Counted from the first letter of the stretch, positions 26,476 through 35,994 are shown. The stretch: 64,000 nt of DNA from Smithella sp. (GCA_007244375.1 SCVW01000015.1:62001-126000), one strand, 5' to 3'. Program-made: numbers and translations. The notes: generated by a model from the sequence alone, not told the origin.

Positions 26476-26504
26476 TTTACACCATTATCTCCCATTTTTG
26501 TCAA
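26476..26504 (-). promoter_or_regulatory. Promoter of tRNA-fMet
   Basis: On the minus strand TTGACA (26499-26504), 17-nt spacer, TGTAAA (26476-26481), 27 bp before the mature tRNA end. Confidence 0.7.
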
Positions 26505-26577
26505 GGAGTTATTTTGATAACTTCCCTGTAAATTGTGCTTGAACACAATTGCTTAAGATAAATTTGGTTTAAGATAG

Positions 26578-27423
26578 CTATTGGGTTATGTAACCCATAA
26601 ATCGGTAGATAAGTTTGGCCGCCATAAAATCCGGTGCAACAGTGCCCGGAATCGGTGCAAGCTCTACTACGTCAAAACCACGTATCTTACAGGAGCTTGC
26701 AACTAACTTCAGCAGGCGCAAAACATCTTGCCAGTATAAACCACCGGGTTCAGGTGTTCCAGTTGAAGGCATTATGGAAGGATCAAAAACATCCAGATCA
26801 ATAGTAACAAAAACGTCGCCGCTCAGGTCCTTGCAAATTGTTTTGAACCAGTCTTTTTTTTCGACAGCGAAATCGGCACTATAGGATTTTACTTTGCTTT
26901 GCTGTAAAAAATCTGCTTCTTCTTTGCTCATGCTTCTGATACCAACTTGAATCAACGGACAGATTTCGGAAATTCTTCTGGCAACAGAAGCATGGCTATA
27001 AGGGCTTCCCTGATAGCTTTCCCGTAAATCGGCATGAGCATCCAATTGCAGTACCTTCAATTTAGGATATTTCTCTTTTAATGCCCGCACTGCTCCAAAA
27101 CTGATACTGTGTTCTCCTCCCAGCATCACCGGAATTTTGTTAAGATCGGCGATTTTAGCGATTTTTTTACGCACAATATTTGTCATATTCTTCGGTCCGC
27201 GCGAATCGACCGGAAGCGGTAGCGTTGTGTGAATGCCGGACAGATATGTTTCCTTTTTTAATTCTTCATCATAGAGTTCCATATTGGTTGAAGCTTCGAT
27301 GATAGCTGCCGGTCCCCGGCGGCTTCCCGGCTGATAAGTGGAAGTCAGATCATACCCAACGGGCACAACAACAAATAAAGCATCGCGCAATGAATGCGCC
27401 GGATAAATTCCTCCAAAGTTCAT
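26578..27423 (-). CDS. speB: Agmatinase / arginase-family ureohydrolase
   Basis: A 281-residue manganese ureohydrolase that would convert agmatine to putrescine and urea. Metal motifs are GGEHSIS, LDAHADLRESYQG, HASVARR and the diagnostic IDLDVFDPSIMPSTGTPEPGG. The Asp-His-Asp ligand set is complete. The ATG at 27423 is preferred over the GTG at 27438 because GAGG lies upstream of it at acceptable distance. The lpxH gene ends 39 bp before it on the same strand. The agmatinase call follows the speB-like spacing of motifs; guanidinobutyrase or related activity is possible. Confidence 0.85.
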   Translation of the reverse strand: MNFGGIYPAHSLRDALFVVVPVGYDLTSTYQPGSRRGPAAIIEASTNMELYDEELKKETYLSGIHTTLPLPVDSRGPKNMTNIVRKKIAKIADLNKIPVMLGGEHSISFGAVRALKEKYPKLKVLQLDAHADLRESYQGSPYSHASVARRISEICPLIQVGIRSMSKEEADFLQQSKVKSYSADFAVEKKDWFKTICKDLSGDVFVTIDLDVFDPSIMPSTGTPEPGGLYWQDVLRLLKLVASSCKIRGFDVVELAPIPGTVAPDFMAAKLIYRFMGYITQ

Positions 27424-27462
27424 ATGTTCAATCCTCACTAATCGTTAAATTTAAGTATATAT

Positions 27463-28236
27463 CTATGACCGGTAATACCTCAGAAAAAAATTGCCGTCTT
27501 CATAGTATAGAAAAGAGTAGTAACTTATCCAGTCACCCAGCGTAACAAAAGTCTTTTTCTTTTCCGCGATAGTGTAGTTGTTGAAGCTTGGCACATGACA
27601 GTGACCCAGAATTACCGCGTCATAATTTTCCTGAAACCTGGCAAATGCAAAAGACTCCATTTTTTTAACAAGAGCGTCGCCGTCTTCTACCGTCAGTTCT
27701 TTACTGGCAGTAGAAGTAAGTCCGGCCAATGTCCATCTGATGGTGGCCGGAATCAAACGCTGAATGTTGTAAAAAGTGCGGCTGCGTAAAATCTTGCGAA
27801 ACAATAAGTATTTGGTATTGTTGCTGTCGGTGGTGTCACCGTGCGCAATCAAAACATTTAAATTGTCCAGTTGGGCATTTGTCATTTCTTCAAATACTTC
27901 CATTCCCAAAACATCACTGAAATATTCTCCCATAAAGAAATCGTGATTGCCTTCACTAAAATGAATGCGAATTCCTTTTTCTTTTAGTTCGATTAATTTA
28001 TTAATCATTGGCTTAAATTCCGGATTAATTTTTTCCTTACGGCAAAACCAGTAATCAAATAAATCTCCGGCTATATAAAGATCGTTAATTTTTGCCGTAA
28101 CTATGTCCGTTGCGTTATTGTTAATTTGCGCTGGAATATTTCCTTCTTTAACATCATCAAGAAAATTCAACAGTTTTTTATATCTGTTATCGCTGAACTT
28201 CCGTAAATGGGCGTCAGAAATGAAAATGGCTTTCAT
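27463..28236 (-). CDS. lpxH: UDP-2,3-diacylglucosamine pyrophosphatase-like metallophosphoesterase
   Basis: A 257-residue calcineurin-like phosphoesterase resembling LpxH/LpxH2, which forms lipid X in lipid A synthesis. Metal motifs are ISDAHL (D-x-H, with Ala in place of the usual aliphatic residue), AGDLFDYWF, EGNHDFF, IAHGD and LGHCHVP, in the standard order. The DYWF signature is typical of LpxH proteins. It diverges from kdsD at 28479, so two LPS genes share one intergenic region. The 242-bp gap between them shows no further gene. Confidence 0.85.
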   Translation of the reverse strand: MKAIFISDAHLRKFSDNRYKKLLNFLDDVKEGNIPAQINNNATDIVTAKINDLYIAGDLFDYWFCRKEKINPEFKPMINKLIELKEKGIRIHFSEGNHDFFMGEYFSDVLGMEVFEEMTNAQLDNLNVLIAHGDTTDSNNTKYLLFRKILRSRTFYNIQRLIPATIRWTLAGLTSTASKELTVEDGDALVKKMESFAFARFQENYDAVILGHCHVPSFNNYTIAEKKKTFVTLGDWISYYSFLYYEDGNFFLRYYRS

Positions 28237-28478
28237 ACTTTAATTCCGTAAATTTGATTCGAAAATGTTGTAGCAGATACCTTTTGCCAGGTCAATCCTG
28301 TGGTTTTGTTCCCATAAAATAATCGGGTAGTGCCAAATTCTTAAATACTTGAAAAAAATCATTTTAATGACAGTCTGCTTTAATTCATTCTTGTTTTGTC
28401 CGTGTTTTTTTGCTAGTTTTAAACAAGTTCATCCAGTTCAGAAATATTAAATTCCATTATTAAATAAAGGCAGAAACA

Positions 28479-29474
28479 ATGATAAAAAAACAAAACATAA
28501 TCAAACGGGCAAAAGAAGTATTAAAGATAGAAGCACGCAGTATTTCGCAACTGGTCGATAAAATTGACAACAACTTTGCCCGTGCCGTGAATTTAATTTG
28601 TAAATCCAAGGGAAGAGTTATCATTACCGGTATTGGCAAGTCAGGCCTGATCGGCAGGAAAATTGTAGCCACCCTGACAAGCACGGGGACGCCGGCGCTT
28701 TTTTTACATCCTGTTGAAGGTATTCATGGTGATCTGGGTATTGTCACCAAGGGAGACATTTTGCTGGCCATTTCCAACAGTGGTGAAACCAGTGAGCTTA
28801 TGCCGATTATTAATTCCGTTCGTCATACAGGCGCTCCGATTATTGCTTTTACCGGCAATATGACGTCGACTCTTGCCCGGGTAAGCGATATAGTCATTGA
28901 CGTTTCAGTGGAAAAAGAAGCCTGTCCTTTCGGTCTTGCTCCAACATCGAGTTCTACTGCTGCCTTGGCTATCGGCGACGCCCTGGCAATTGTTCTTATT
29001 GATGAGAAACAGTTTAAAGAAAAAGATTTCTATAAGTTCCATCCTGGCGGAAATCTGGGCACCAGGTTAAGAGAGACCGTAAAGGATGCCATGATTACCG
29101 GGAAACAAATTCCCAAAATTCTTGCGGGAAAATCTGTCAAAAAAGCGGTGCGGGAAATTAATGCTAAAAATGTCGGATTTGTTTTAATTACCGACAAGAA
29201 AAATAAACTTTTGGGGATTTTTACTGACGGCGATGTGCGTCGCATGATTAGCAATGGAATATCTTTTGAAGGGAAAATTATTAATGAGGTTATGACTAAA
29301 AATCCTCAGACTATAGATGAAAATATTTCCCTGGCTCAGACATTGGAACTAATGCAGAAAAAAGAAATAACTTCCTTTGCCGTAGTTAATGGGAAAAAGG
29401 AATTGAAGGGATATATCCACCTGCATGATATTTTAGGACGGGGCGGATCGGTTAATATTTCAGTGAATCAATAA
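28479..29474 (+). CDS. kdsD: Arabinose-5-phosphate isomerase (SIS + two CBS domains)
   Basis: A 331-residue KpsF/GutQ/KdsD-type enzyme that makes arabinose 5-phosphate for the LPS sugar Kdo. The SIS domain (residues 40-185) has GIGKSGLIGRKIVATLTSTG and ISNSGETSEL, with FHPGGNLGTRL closing it. Two CBS repeats follow (about 205-260 and 270-325). AAAGGC precedes the ATG. The gamma-carbonic anhydrase gene starts 21 bp after the stop. Other LPS genes in the window are lpxH and lpxC. Confidence 0.93.
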   Translation: MIKKQNIIKRAKEVLKIEARSISQLVDKIDNNFARAVNLICKSKGRVIITGIGKSGLIGRKIVATLTSTGTPALFLHPVEGIHGDLGIVTKGDILLAISNSGETSELMPIINSVRHTGAPIIAFTGNMTSTLARVSDIVIDVSVEKEACPFGLAPTSSSTAALAIGDALAIVLIDEKQFKEKDFYKFHPGGNLGTRLRETVKDAMITGKQIPKILAGKSVKKAVREINAKNVGFVLITDKKNKLLGIFTDGDVRRMISNGISFEGKIINEVMTKNPQTIDENISLAQTLELMQKKEITSFAVVNGKKELKGYIHLHDILGRGGSVNISVNQ

Positions 29475-29495
29475 TTGCCGGGGGTAATAATAATC

Positions 29496-30020
29496 ATGGC
29501 ACTTTATGAATTTGACGGTAAGAGACCGCAGGTGCCTTCCGATTCTTTTGTTCATCCTGATGCCGTTTTAATCGGTGACATAAAATTAGGACATGAATGC
29601 CTGATCGCTCCCAATGTTTCCATCCGTGCAGATTTCGGACCTGTCGTCATCGGCAATCGTTCCAACATTCAGGACAATTCCGTTATTCATGTCTATCCCG
29701 ATTCGAGAGTAATAATTGAAGAAGATGTCACCATTGCTCACGGTACTATTCTTCATGATGTCATCATCAAATCAAGATGTGTCATCGGCATAGGCGCTAT
29801 TTTACTTTTTAATTCTGTTTGCGAAGAAGATGTTTTCGTGTCTGTTGGATCGATTGTGCCTAGAGGTATGCATATCCCTGCCGGCAAAATAGTCTCCGGC
29901 AATCCCGCAAAAATTACTCATGATGTCACTGATGAACAAAAAATGATGGCAAAAGCGGGTATTGACTATTATTGTGACATTTGCAAAAAATATATCGCTA
30001 CGATGAAGGCGGTAATTTGA
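29496..30020 (+). CDS. Gamma-carbonic anhydrase-like hexapeptide protein
   Basis: A 174-residue left-handed beta-helix protein of the gamma-carbonic anhydrase/PaaY family. The zinc-ligand His residues occupy NIQDNSVIHV and VTIAHGTILHD, as in characterised members. Hexapeptide repeats run through residues 25-140. The ATG at 29496 has GGGGG about 12-15 nt upstream; a TTG at 29475 would add seven residues and abut the kdsD stop. Catalytic activity is plausible but many family members have no proven function. Confidence 0.82.
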   Translation: MALYEFDGKRPQVPSDSFVHPDAVLIGDIKLGHECLIAPNVSIRADFGPVVIGNRSNIQDNSVIHVYPDSRVIIEEDVTIAHGTILHDVIIKSRCVIGIGAILLFNSVCEEDVFVSVGSIVPRGMHIPAGKIVSGNPAKITHDVTDEQKMMAKAGIDYYCDICKKYIATMKAVI

Positions 30021-30090
30021 TTTGAAAGAAATTCGTTGTAATTAATTTATAAAAGGCAAGAAAGCAGATTGGTATTAAAAGGAGGCTAAT

Positions 30091-30594
30091 ATGTTTCATA
30101 GAAGGTACATAATAATTTGCCTTGCACTTATTTGTGTTTTATTTCTGATATCTACTGTGGAAGCACAGAAAATAATGAGTATACAACTCAAGGAGAGCCA
30201 ACTGCGTGTTACGCCATCCTTTCTTGGCAAAATTACAGCAAAGCTGTTTTACGGTGAGCGCGTGACAGTCTTGCAGGAGAAAGGAGCTTGGAAGAAGGTA
30301 TCAATACCGGGTAAAAATGTTCAGGGATGGATTCATGAAACCGCGTTAACCAGTAAAAGTATAGTTTTAAAGGCCGGGCGGGGCACGGTAGGAACATCTG
30401 TGACCGGCAAGGAAATTGCTCTTGCAGGCAAGGGCTTCAACGAAGAAGTGGAAGCACAATACAAAAAAAACAACAAGAATCTTGACTACACATGGATAAA
30501 CCAAATGGAAACAATGAAAGTGTCGCCGGAGCAGATGGAAGATTTTATTGCCGGTGGTAATTTGGTGTTCGGCGCGGAAGGAGGTAACCCATGA
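30091..30594 (+). CDS. Exported SH3-like domain protein (second copy)
   Basis: A 167-residue paralogue of the protein at 1506-2003. It has a signal peptide (IIICLALICVLFLISTVEA), an SH3-like domain (ESQLRVTPSFLGKI, then GERVTVLQEKGAWKKV and GWIHETAL), and a C-terminal segment with a GKGFNEEVEAQYKK region matching GLNEEELKNAKYNE of the first copy. AAAGGAGG precedes the ATG. Its stop overlaps the next start (ATGA, 30591-30594), so it is translationally coupled to the M48 lipoprotein, as part of the repeated envelope module. Confidence 0.75.
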   Translation: MFHRRYIIICLALICVLFLISTVEAQKIMSIQLKESQLRVTPSFLGKITAKLFYGERVTVLQEKGAWKKVSIPGKNVQGWIHETALTSKSIVLKAGRGTVGTSVTGKEIALAGKGFNEEVEAQYKKNNKNLDYTWINQMETMKVSPEQMEDFIAGGNLVFGAEGGNP

Positions 30595-31505
30595 ATAAGT
30601 TATCTCGTTATGCAATATTACTGACATTAGCAGCCTTAACTGGTTGCGCGGCAGTGGAAACAGTTACTACGATTGCTACGGATGTAGGTGTGCAGTCCGG
30701 GGCTCTCACCAAAGCTCAAGGCGAATCCATCCGCAAGAGCACACAGGCTGTGTCCAGAAGTATGGAAGATTTTACACAGGAACAGGAATACTATATCGGC
30801 AGGTCTGTCGGCGCGATCGTCCTTGGAAAATATTCTGCTTTGTCGGATGCAAAAGTCAATGCATATCTCAATCTGCTGGGTCAGACACTGGCAATGGCTT
30901 CGGACATGCCGGAATTGTTCGGTGGTTATCATTTCCTGGCTTTAAATTCTGATGATATCAATGCTTTTGCCACGCCCGGTGGTCATATTTTTGTTACGCG
31001 TGGATTGATTCGCTGCTGTAGAACGGAAGACGCACTGGCTGCAGTGCTGGCTCACGAAATCGGCCATGTTCAGTTACGGCATGGGATGAAAGCAATTGAA
31101 AAAGGGCGCGTGACGGAAGCGCTGACGATTTTGGCACAGGAAAGTGCAAAATCCTTCGGTTCGGAGGATGTCATAAGATTAACCCGGGAGTTTGGCGGTG
31201 CAATTTCCGACATTACCAATACCATGATCAAAAACGGCTATTCCCGTGCTTATGAATATCAGGCCGATGCGGTGTCTGTAACAATTCTCAAACGAATAGG
31301 CTATAATCCGGCCGCATTGATTGATATGTTGAATGTCATGGCGAGGCAAATGAAACCCGGCGGTAATGATTTTGCCAGGACTCATCCTTCGCCTCAGAGC
31401 AGAATTGCCGAGTTGAAAGACAACAGCGGAATAGCTCTGACCTCAATTGAGCCACCGGCTGTGCGCAAGGAAAGGTTTACGAAAGCTGTAGGGCATTTAT
31501 TGTAG
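30591..31505 (+). CDS. M48 family metalloprotease, lipoprotein
   Basis: A 304-residue M48 protease with a lipoprotein signal (LLTLAALTGCAA, lipobox LTGC) that places it in the envelope. The zinc motif HEIGHVQLRHG is near residue 152, and the third ligand is probably the Glu in AYEYQADAVS near residue 222. FATPGGHIFVTRGL marks the family. A C-terminal HPSPQSRIAEL motif is also conserved in the paralogue (HPHPDDRLLKL). It is coupled to the SH3-like gene upstream and lies 85 bp before the CHASE2-cyclase gene. BepA-like envelope quality control is the family-level guess. Confidence 0.88.
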   Translation: MNKLSRYAILLTLAALTGCAAVETVTTIATDVGVQSGALTKAQGESIRKSTQAVSRSMEDFTQEQEYYIGRSVGAIVLGKYSALSDAKVNAYLNLLGQTLAMASDMPELFGGYHFLALNSDDINAFATPGGHIFVTRGLIRCCRTEDALAAVLAHEIGHVQLRHGMKAIEKGRVTEALTILAQESAKSFGSEDVIRLTREFGGAISDITNTMIKNGYSRAYEYQADAVSVTILKRIGYNPAALIDMLNVMARQMKPGGNDFARTHPSPQSRIAELKDNSGIALTSIEPPAVRKERFTKAVGHLL

Positions 31506-31590
31506 AAAAAGTTGGTTTGTCGGACAGAGAAGTGATTTTTTCTTAAGGGTTCATAGTCGCCGATATTTATATTTGTGCAGAGTCTGAGTT

Positions 31591-33735
31591 ATGGATTTTC
31601 AAAAAATAGTTAAATCCAAACTATTGCAGGGACTGCTGGCGGGAATAGTCGGCTTCGTTGTTGCGCTGATTTTTTTCCTGCCCGGCTTTTTGGATCGCTG
31701 GGAGGTAAAAACCTGGGACTGGAGGGTAAATCTACTGGCAAAGCCTTCTGCTCATACAAAAGAAATCCGTTTAATCATGCTTGATCAAAACTCTTTGGAC
31801 TGGGCTAAAAACGAAAATGGTTTATCCTGGCCGTGGCCGCGTGAAGTTTACGGCACAATTATTCAGTTTTGTAAACGCGCCGGTGTTCGATCATTAGCCT
31901 TTGATGTGCTTTATACCGAACCTTCCAAATACGGCGTAGCAGATGATCAATCCTTTGCCTCCGAAATCAGCGGGTTTAAATATTTTGTGGGAGCAGTCTT
32001 TCTCAGCCGTACTGAAGGCAGCGAAAAAAGCTGGCCTTCATTTGCTCCCGCGCCAAAACTAAATGTTCAGGGAATTGATTCATGGCTTACTGATACTGCA
32101 AATCATATCGTCTTTGAACGAGCTTCTTTCCCTGTAGCGGAAATATCGTCTGCCGCAGGTGTTTTGGCCAATGTGCACATGAATCCCGATTCAGACAGCG
32201 TCTATCGCCGGGCTGCTCTTTTTGAGGTATTTGACGGCAAGATTCTGCCATCACTGGCTCTGGCAAGTTATATGTCGGCTCAACCGAATGTTCCTTTAAA
32301 AATTTATTCTGGACATGTAATGTTGGGCAATAATATTATTCCTGTCGATAAAGCGGGGAAAGTAATCCTTAATTTCCGGGGAACTTCGGGAACCCACAAA
32401 GCTTACAGTGCCGCTTCAGTTATCCAAAGTGAGCTGCGGCTGCAAAACGGAGAAGTTCCATCAGTTAAACCGGAAGATTTCAAAGATACTTATGTCTTTT
32501 TCGGGTTCACCGCTCCGGGACTTTTTGATCTGCGTCCCACGCCAGTGTCTGGTGTTTATCCCGGCGTAGAAATTTCAACCACGATGCTGGATAACCTGCT
32601 GGCCAATGATTTCATCCGGACGGTTCCGACAGCCCTTGTTATCATTCTGCTCTTGCTTGTTAATCTTTTAGCGGGCATTGCCACATCTTCTGTATCCGGC
32701 ATTTCCAGGAGTATTTTGATTTATGTTTTCTTTATCTGTGTGCCGGTTATTCTTTGTTTGATTGCTTACCGGCTGGGGTTCTGGTTGCCGTTGGTGGTTC
32801 AAGAAACGAGTGTCGTTATTACACTCTTCAGCGCCGGGTTAATTTATTACACTACCGAGGGACGGCAGAAGGCGTTTATCAAGAGTGCCTTCAAACAATA
32901 TTTGAGCCCGGCGGTCATCGATCAGATTATTGTACATCCGGAGCGCCTGAAGTTAGGTGGTGAGAGGCGCGAGCTTTCCATTTTTTTCTCCGATCTGGAA
33001 GGTTTTACCGGTATATCTGAAGGTCTTGACCCGGAAGCTCTTACCAATCTTTTGAATGTGTATCTCACAGCCATGACCGATATAATCCAGGAAGAAGGTG
33101 GCACGGTAGACAAATATGAAGGGGACGCAATTATTGCCTTCTGGAATGCTCCACTGGAACAGCCTGATCATGCGGTGCGGTGTGTCAGCGCTACGCTACG
33201 TTGCCAAGCCAAACTTGCCGAGATGAGGCCGTCATTGAAAAAGAGTCTGGGCAAGGATTTAAAGATGCGCGTCGGAGTAAATACCGGACAAACAGTTGTT
33301 GGCAACATGGGTTCTAATTCGCGGTTTGATTATACGATGATCGGGGATGCTGTTAATCTGGCGGCGCGTCTCGAAGGTATCAACAAACAATTTGGTACAT
33401 ATGTTCTTATTTCAGAAGCCACGATGATAAAGATGGACGGCGCTTTTCCGGTGCGGGAAATCTCCCGCGTTGCCGTTGTGGGACGACGCGAACCGGTAGT
33501 GGTTTATGAACCGATGATGCCGGAAGACATTAACGAACAGAAGAAACAGATAATGAAGAAATTTGCCGAGGGTCTGAAACTTTTCTATGCCGGCGATTTT
33601 CAGCAAGCGCAAAACATTTTTTCCGGTCTCGTTCAAGAAGATCCTGTGGCGCGTTTTTACGTTGCCAAATGCCGCGAGCTTATCGAAAATCCACCGAAGG
33701 ATTGGCAGGGAGTCTGGGTAATCACCACGAAATAG
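31591..33735 (+). CDS. CHASE2-domain class III adenylate/guanylate cyclase
   Basis: A 714-residue sensor cyclase: N-terminal membrane helix (residues 10-32), extracytoplasmic CHASE2 domain (about 40-335), three membrane helices (about 345-425), then a class III cyclase domain (about 455-640). Metal-binding Asp residues sit in FFSDLEGFTG and KYEGDAIIAFW, and the transition-state Asn and Arg in GDAVNLAARLEG, so it should be active. A short C-terminal helical tail (EGLKLFYAGDFQQAQNIF) looks like a TPR fragment. It follows the SH3-like and M48 genes. Cyclic AMP is the expected product; guanylate specificity cannot be excluded. Confidence 0.9.
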   Translation: MDFQKIVKSKLLQGLLAGIVGFVVALIFFLPGFLDRWEVKTWDWRVNLLAKPSAHTKEIRLIMLDQNSLDWAKNENGLSWPWPREVYGTIIQFCKRAGVRSLAFDVLYTEPSKYGVADDQSFASEISGFKYFVGAVFLSRTEGSEKSWPSFAPAPKLNVQGIDSWLTDTANHIVFERASFPVAEISSAAGVLANVHMNPDSDSVYRRAALFEVFDGKILPSLALASYMSAQPNVPLKIYSGHVMLGNNIIPVDKAGKVILNFRGTSGTHKAYSAASVIQSELRLQNGEVPSVKPEDFKDTYVFFGFTAPGLFDLRPTPVSGVYPGVEISTTMLDNLLANDFIRTVPTALVIILLLLVNLLAGIATSSVSGISRSILIYVFFICVPVILCLIAYRLGFWLPLVVQETSVVITLFSAGLIYYTTEGRQKAFIKSAFKQYLSPAVIDQIIVHPERLKLGGERRELSIFFSDLEGFTGISEGLDPEALTNLLNVYLTAMTDIIQEEGGTVDKYEGDAIIAFWNAPLEQPDHAVRCVSATLRCQAKLAEMRPSLKKSLGKDLKMRVGVNTGQTVVGNMGSNSRFDYTMIGDAVNLAARLEGINKQFGTYVLISEATMIKMDGAFPVREISRVAVVGRREPVVVYEPMMPEDINEQKKQIMKKFAEGLKLFYAGDFQQAQNIFSGLVQEDPVARFYVAKCRELIENPPKDWQGVWVITTK

Positions 33736-33741
33736 ATACCA

Positions 33742-33855
33742 CTTCTAAATCAAAGTGCTATCTTTGTTGGTTTCGTCGTCGGCTTCCTCAACGTATAGAA
33801 AAATACGCCTCGTCGCCTCCGCCTAGCCGCCTCGATATCATCTTTGATTTAGAAG
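33742..33855. repeat. Palindrome-flanked intergenic repeat, copy 1
   Basis: A 14-bp perfect inverted repeat (33742-33755 and 33842-33855, CTTCTAAATCAAAG and complement) encloses a core starting CTTTGTTGGTTTCGTCGTC at 33762. The core resembles the one at 37650-37729 over about 75 bp, including the small hairpin CGTAT...ATACG. It may also act as a terminator for the cyclase gene. Confidence 0.65.
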
Positions 33856-33946
33856 CGGTTATTTAAGTTGCGAAGTAATAAACTTTACAAGCTTAATACC
33901 TTGTGTTAAAAGAGAAAAACGTTAAAAATTTTTAAGGAGAAGTTGT

Positions 33947-34696
33947 ATGTCCGGCCATTCCAAGTGGAGCACAATTAAAAGGAAAAAAGGCGCGATAGAC
34001 GCCAAGCGCGGTAAGATTTTTACCAAGATTATCAAGGAAATAACCCTGGCGGCAAGGCTGGGTGGAGGTGATATTGAAGGAAATGCACGTCTCAGGCAGG
34101 CGGTCATGCTGGCTAAGGAAGAAAATATGCCCAAGGACAACATCGAACGCGCGATTAAAAAAGGCACCGGCGGCGATCAGGGCGCGGCTGCTTTTGAAGA
34201 AATAACTTATGAAGGTTACGGACCGGGCGGAGCGGCGGTTCTCGTGGAAATCATGACCGACAACAAAAACAGAACTGTGTCGGAAATAAGACATATTTTC
34301 TCCAAACACGGAGGCAATCTCGGTGAGAACGGCTGTGTGTCGTGGATTTTCTCGAAAAAGGGAAGCATCGTCATTGATAAAAAAGCTGTAGATGAAGATA
34401 CCCTGATGGAGCATGCTCTGGAGGCCGGAGCGGAAGACGTAAAAAGCGAAGACGGCGAATATGAAGTGATTACCGATCCTGCTTCTTTCGAAGTTGTCAA
34501 AAAGGCGCTGGATGATAAGGGAATCAAACATCTGGAAGCGCGGATCAGTATGATTCCTTCCAATACGGTTAAACTGGAGGCCAACAAAGCGGAGCAAATG
34601 CTCAAGATGATGGAAAAGCTCGAAGACAATGACGATGTTCAGAATGTTTATTCCAATTTTGATATAGACGAAGAAGTTATGAAAAAATTAAGCTAA
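33947..34696 (+). CDS. yebC: YebC/PmpR-family protein
   Basis: A 249-residue YebC-family protein, with the unmistakable N terminus [23 protein letters not shown] and the [12 protein letters not shown] and [10 protein letters not shown] motifs. Members have been described as DNA-binding regulators and, more recently, as translation factors helping ribosomes at proline stretches. AAGGAGAAG precedes the ATG. It heads the yebC-ruvC-ruvA-ruvB-queH block, a standard arrangement in many bacteria. An 84-bp inverted-repeat element separates it from ruvC. Confidence 0.95.
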   Translation: MSGHSKWSTIKRKKGAIDAKRGKIFTKIIKEITLAARLGGGDIEGNARLRQAVMLAKEENMPKDNIERAIKKGTGGDQGAAAFEEITYEGYGPGGAAVLVEIMTDNKNRTVSEIRHIFSKHGGNLGENGCVSWIFSKKGSIVIDKKAVDEDTLMEHALEAGAEDVKSEDGEYEVITDPASFEVVKKALDDKGIKHLEARISMIPSNTVKLEANKAEQMLKMMEKLEDNDDVQNVYSNFDIDEEVMKKLS

Positions 34697-34756
34697 AGAA
34701 TATCAAAGCTTTCATGTTTTATTATGTCGAAGAACCTTTGAAAAACCGCTCTAGTT

Positions 34757-34840
34757 GTCATTTCGAGGAGTCCCGACGTGTCGGGACGACGAGAAATCTT
34801 TACTTTAAGTTATAAGATTTCTCCCTGCGGTCGAAATGAC
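34757..34840. repeat. 84-bp dispersed palindromic element
   Basis: Outer arms GTCATTTCGA (34757-34766) and TCGAAATGAC (34831-34840) are perfect complements. Inside are two nested hairpins: TCCCGAC-GT-GTCGGGA (34771-34786) and AGAAATCTT/AAGATTTCT (34792-34800 with 34814-34822). The layout is that of a small non-coding repeat element between yebC and ruvC. Confidence 0.7.
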
Positions 34841-34867
34841 AAATGATAATTTTCAATGGTTTAATGA

Positions 34868-35386
34868 ATGTCACGTGTAAGATATTTTTTGCGGAATAAA
34901 AAAAAATTGCGAATTCTAGGAATTGACCCAGGCAGTCACGTTACCGGTTACGGCATCATTGAAAAAAAAGGAAATTATTTGCGGCCTGTTCTATACGGCG
35001 AAATCAAGCCCAAAAAAGATTCTCTTCTGTCCGCGACTTTGATTTACGTTTATCAGCAGCTTTCCGCGGTGATATCGCAGACCGCGCCCGAAGCGATAGT
35101 TCTGGAAAATATTTTTTACGGAAAAAATGTCCGCAGCCTGATTAAGCAGGCGCAGGTCAGAGGCGTGGCGATTTATGCCGGGGCCGATAAAAATATTGAT
35201 GTCTTCGAATATTCGCCTCTGGAAATTAAGAAAGCTGTGGTGGGTTACGGCAGGGCGGAAAAAAGACAGGTGCAGGTAATGGTCAAGGCTATTTTAAAGC
35301 TGCCCGAACTTCCTCCGGCGGATGCCGCGGACGCGCTGGCCACAGCGATATGTCACGCTAATTTTTTTAAGGATAAACCAATCTGA
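34868..35386 (+). CDS. ruvC: Crossover junction endodeoxyribonuclease RuvC
   Basis: A 172-residue Holliday-junction resolvase. The catalytic acidic residues are visible in LGIDPGSHVTGYG (Asp), VLENIFYGKN (Glu) and PPADAADALATAICH (two Asp). The start is uncertain: the ATG at 34868 has no clear Shine-Dalgarno, and a TTG within the next ten codons is possible because RuvC usually begins a few residues before the LGIDPG motif. It overlaps ruvA by one base. It works with RuvAB in recombination and repair. Confidence 0.95.
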   Translation: MSRVRYFLRNKKKLRILGIDPGSHVTGYGIIEKKGNYLRPVLYGEIKPKKDSLLSATLIYVYQQLSAVISQTAPEAIVLENIFYGKNVRSLIKQAQVRGVAIYAGADKNIDVFEYSPLEIKKAVVGYGRAEKRQVQVMVKAILKLPELPPADAADALATAICHANFFKDKPI

Positions 35387-35994
35387 TGATAGCTTTAATC
35401 AGCGGCAAAATTGTTTATAAAGGTATCGCTCATGTAATCGTTGATGTTCAGGGCGTTGGGTACCGCGTGTTTATTCCGTTGACTACTTTTTATGAATTGC
35501 CGGAAGCAGGACAGGTGATAACTCTGCATATTCATACCAACGTGAAAGAGGATGCCATTAACTTATTCGGCTTTAACACGGTACAGGAAAGAGACTTTTT
35601 TCAACTGATGATTTCCGTAAGCGGCATCGGACCGAAAATCGCCATGAACATACTTTCCGGTATTTCAGTGACGGAGCTTCTAAACGCAATATCCAGCGGA
35701 AATGTGAACAAGCTGGTCAGGATTCCCGGAGTGGGTAAAAAAATGGCAGAGCGCTTGATTCTCGAATTGAAAGAAAAAGTTCTCAAGAAAATAATGCTGG
35801 AGAGGGTGCCGGAAGCCGGTGTTCAAAGTCGTGTAGATGATATTCTAATGGAAGATGTTCTTTCCGCTTTGGTAAATTTAGGTTATAAAAGCAATGTCGC
35901 TCAGGATGCCTTGGATAAGGTTCTGCATTCATCAGAAGAAAAGCTGGGCATGGATAAGCTTCTGAAAAAGACATTAAAAATTCTTGCCGGATAG
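35386..35994 (+). CDS. ruvA: Holliday junction branch-migration protein RuvA
   Basis: A 202-residue RuvA: the N-terminal OB fold (MIALISGKIVYKGIAHVIVDV), two helix-hairpin-helix motifs (ISVSGIGPKIAMNIL and LVRIPGVGKKMAERLILELK), and a C-terminal RuvB-binding domain joined by a flexible linker around residue 140. It binds four-way junctions and loads RuvB. Its start overlaps the ruvC stop, and ruvB follows 23 bp later. Confidence 0.96.
   Translation: MIALISGKIVYKGIAHVIVDVQGVGYRVFIPLTTFYELPEAGQVITLHIHTNVKEDAINLFGFNTVQERDFFQLMISVSGIGPKIAMNILSGISVTELLNAISSGNVNKLVRIPGVGKKMAERLILELKEKVLKKIMLERVPEAGVQSRVDDILMEDVLSALVNLGYKSNVAQDALDKVLHSSEEKLGMDKLLKKTLKILAG

Noticed and set aside
33742-33855. CRISPR array
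   Set aside because: Repeats occur in only two distant copies and have internal hairpins. No evenly spaced direct repeats or cas genes exist anywhere in the window.
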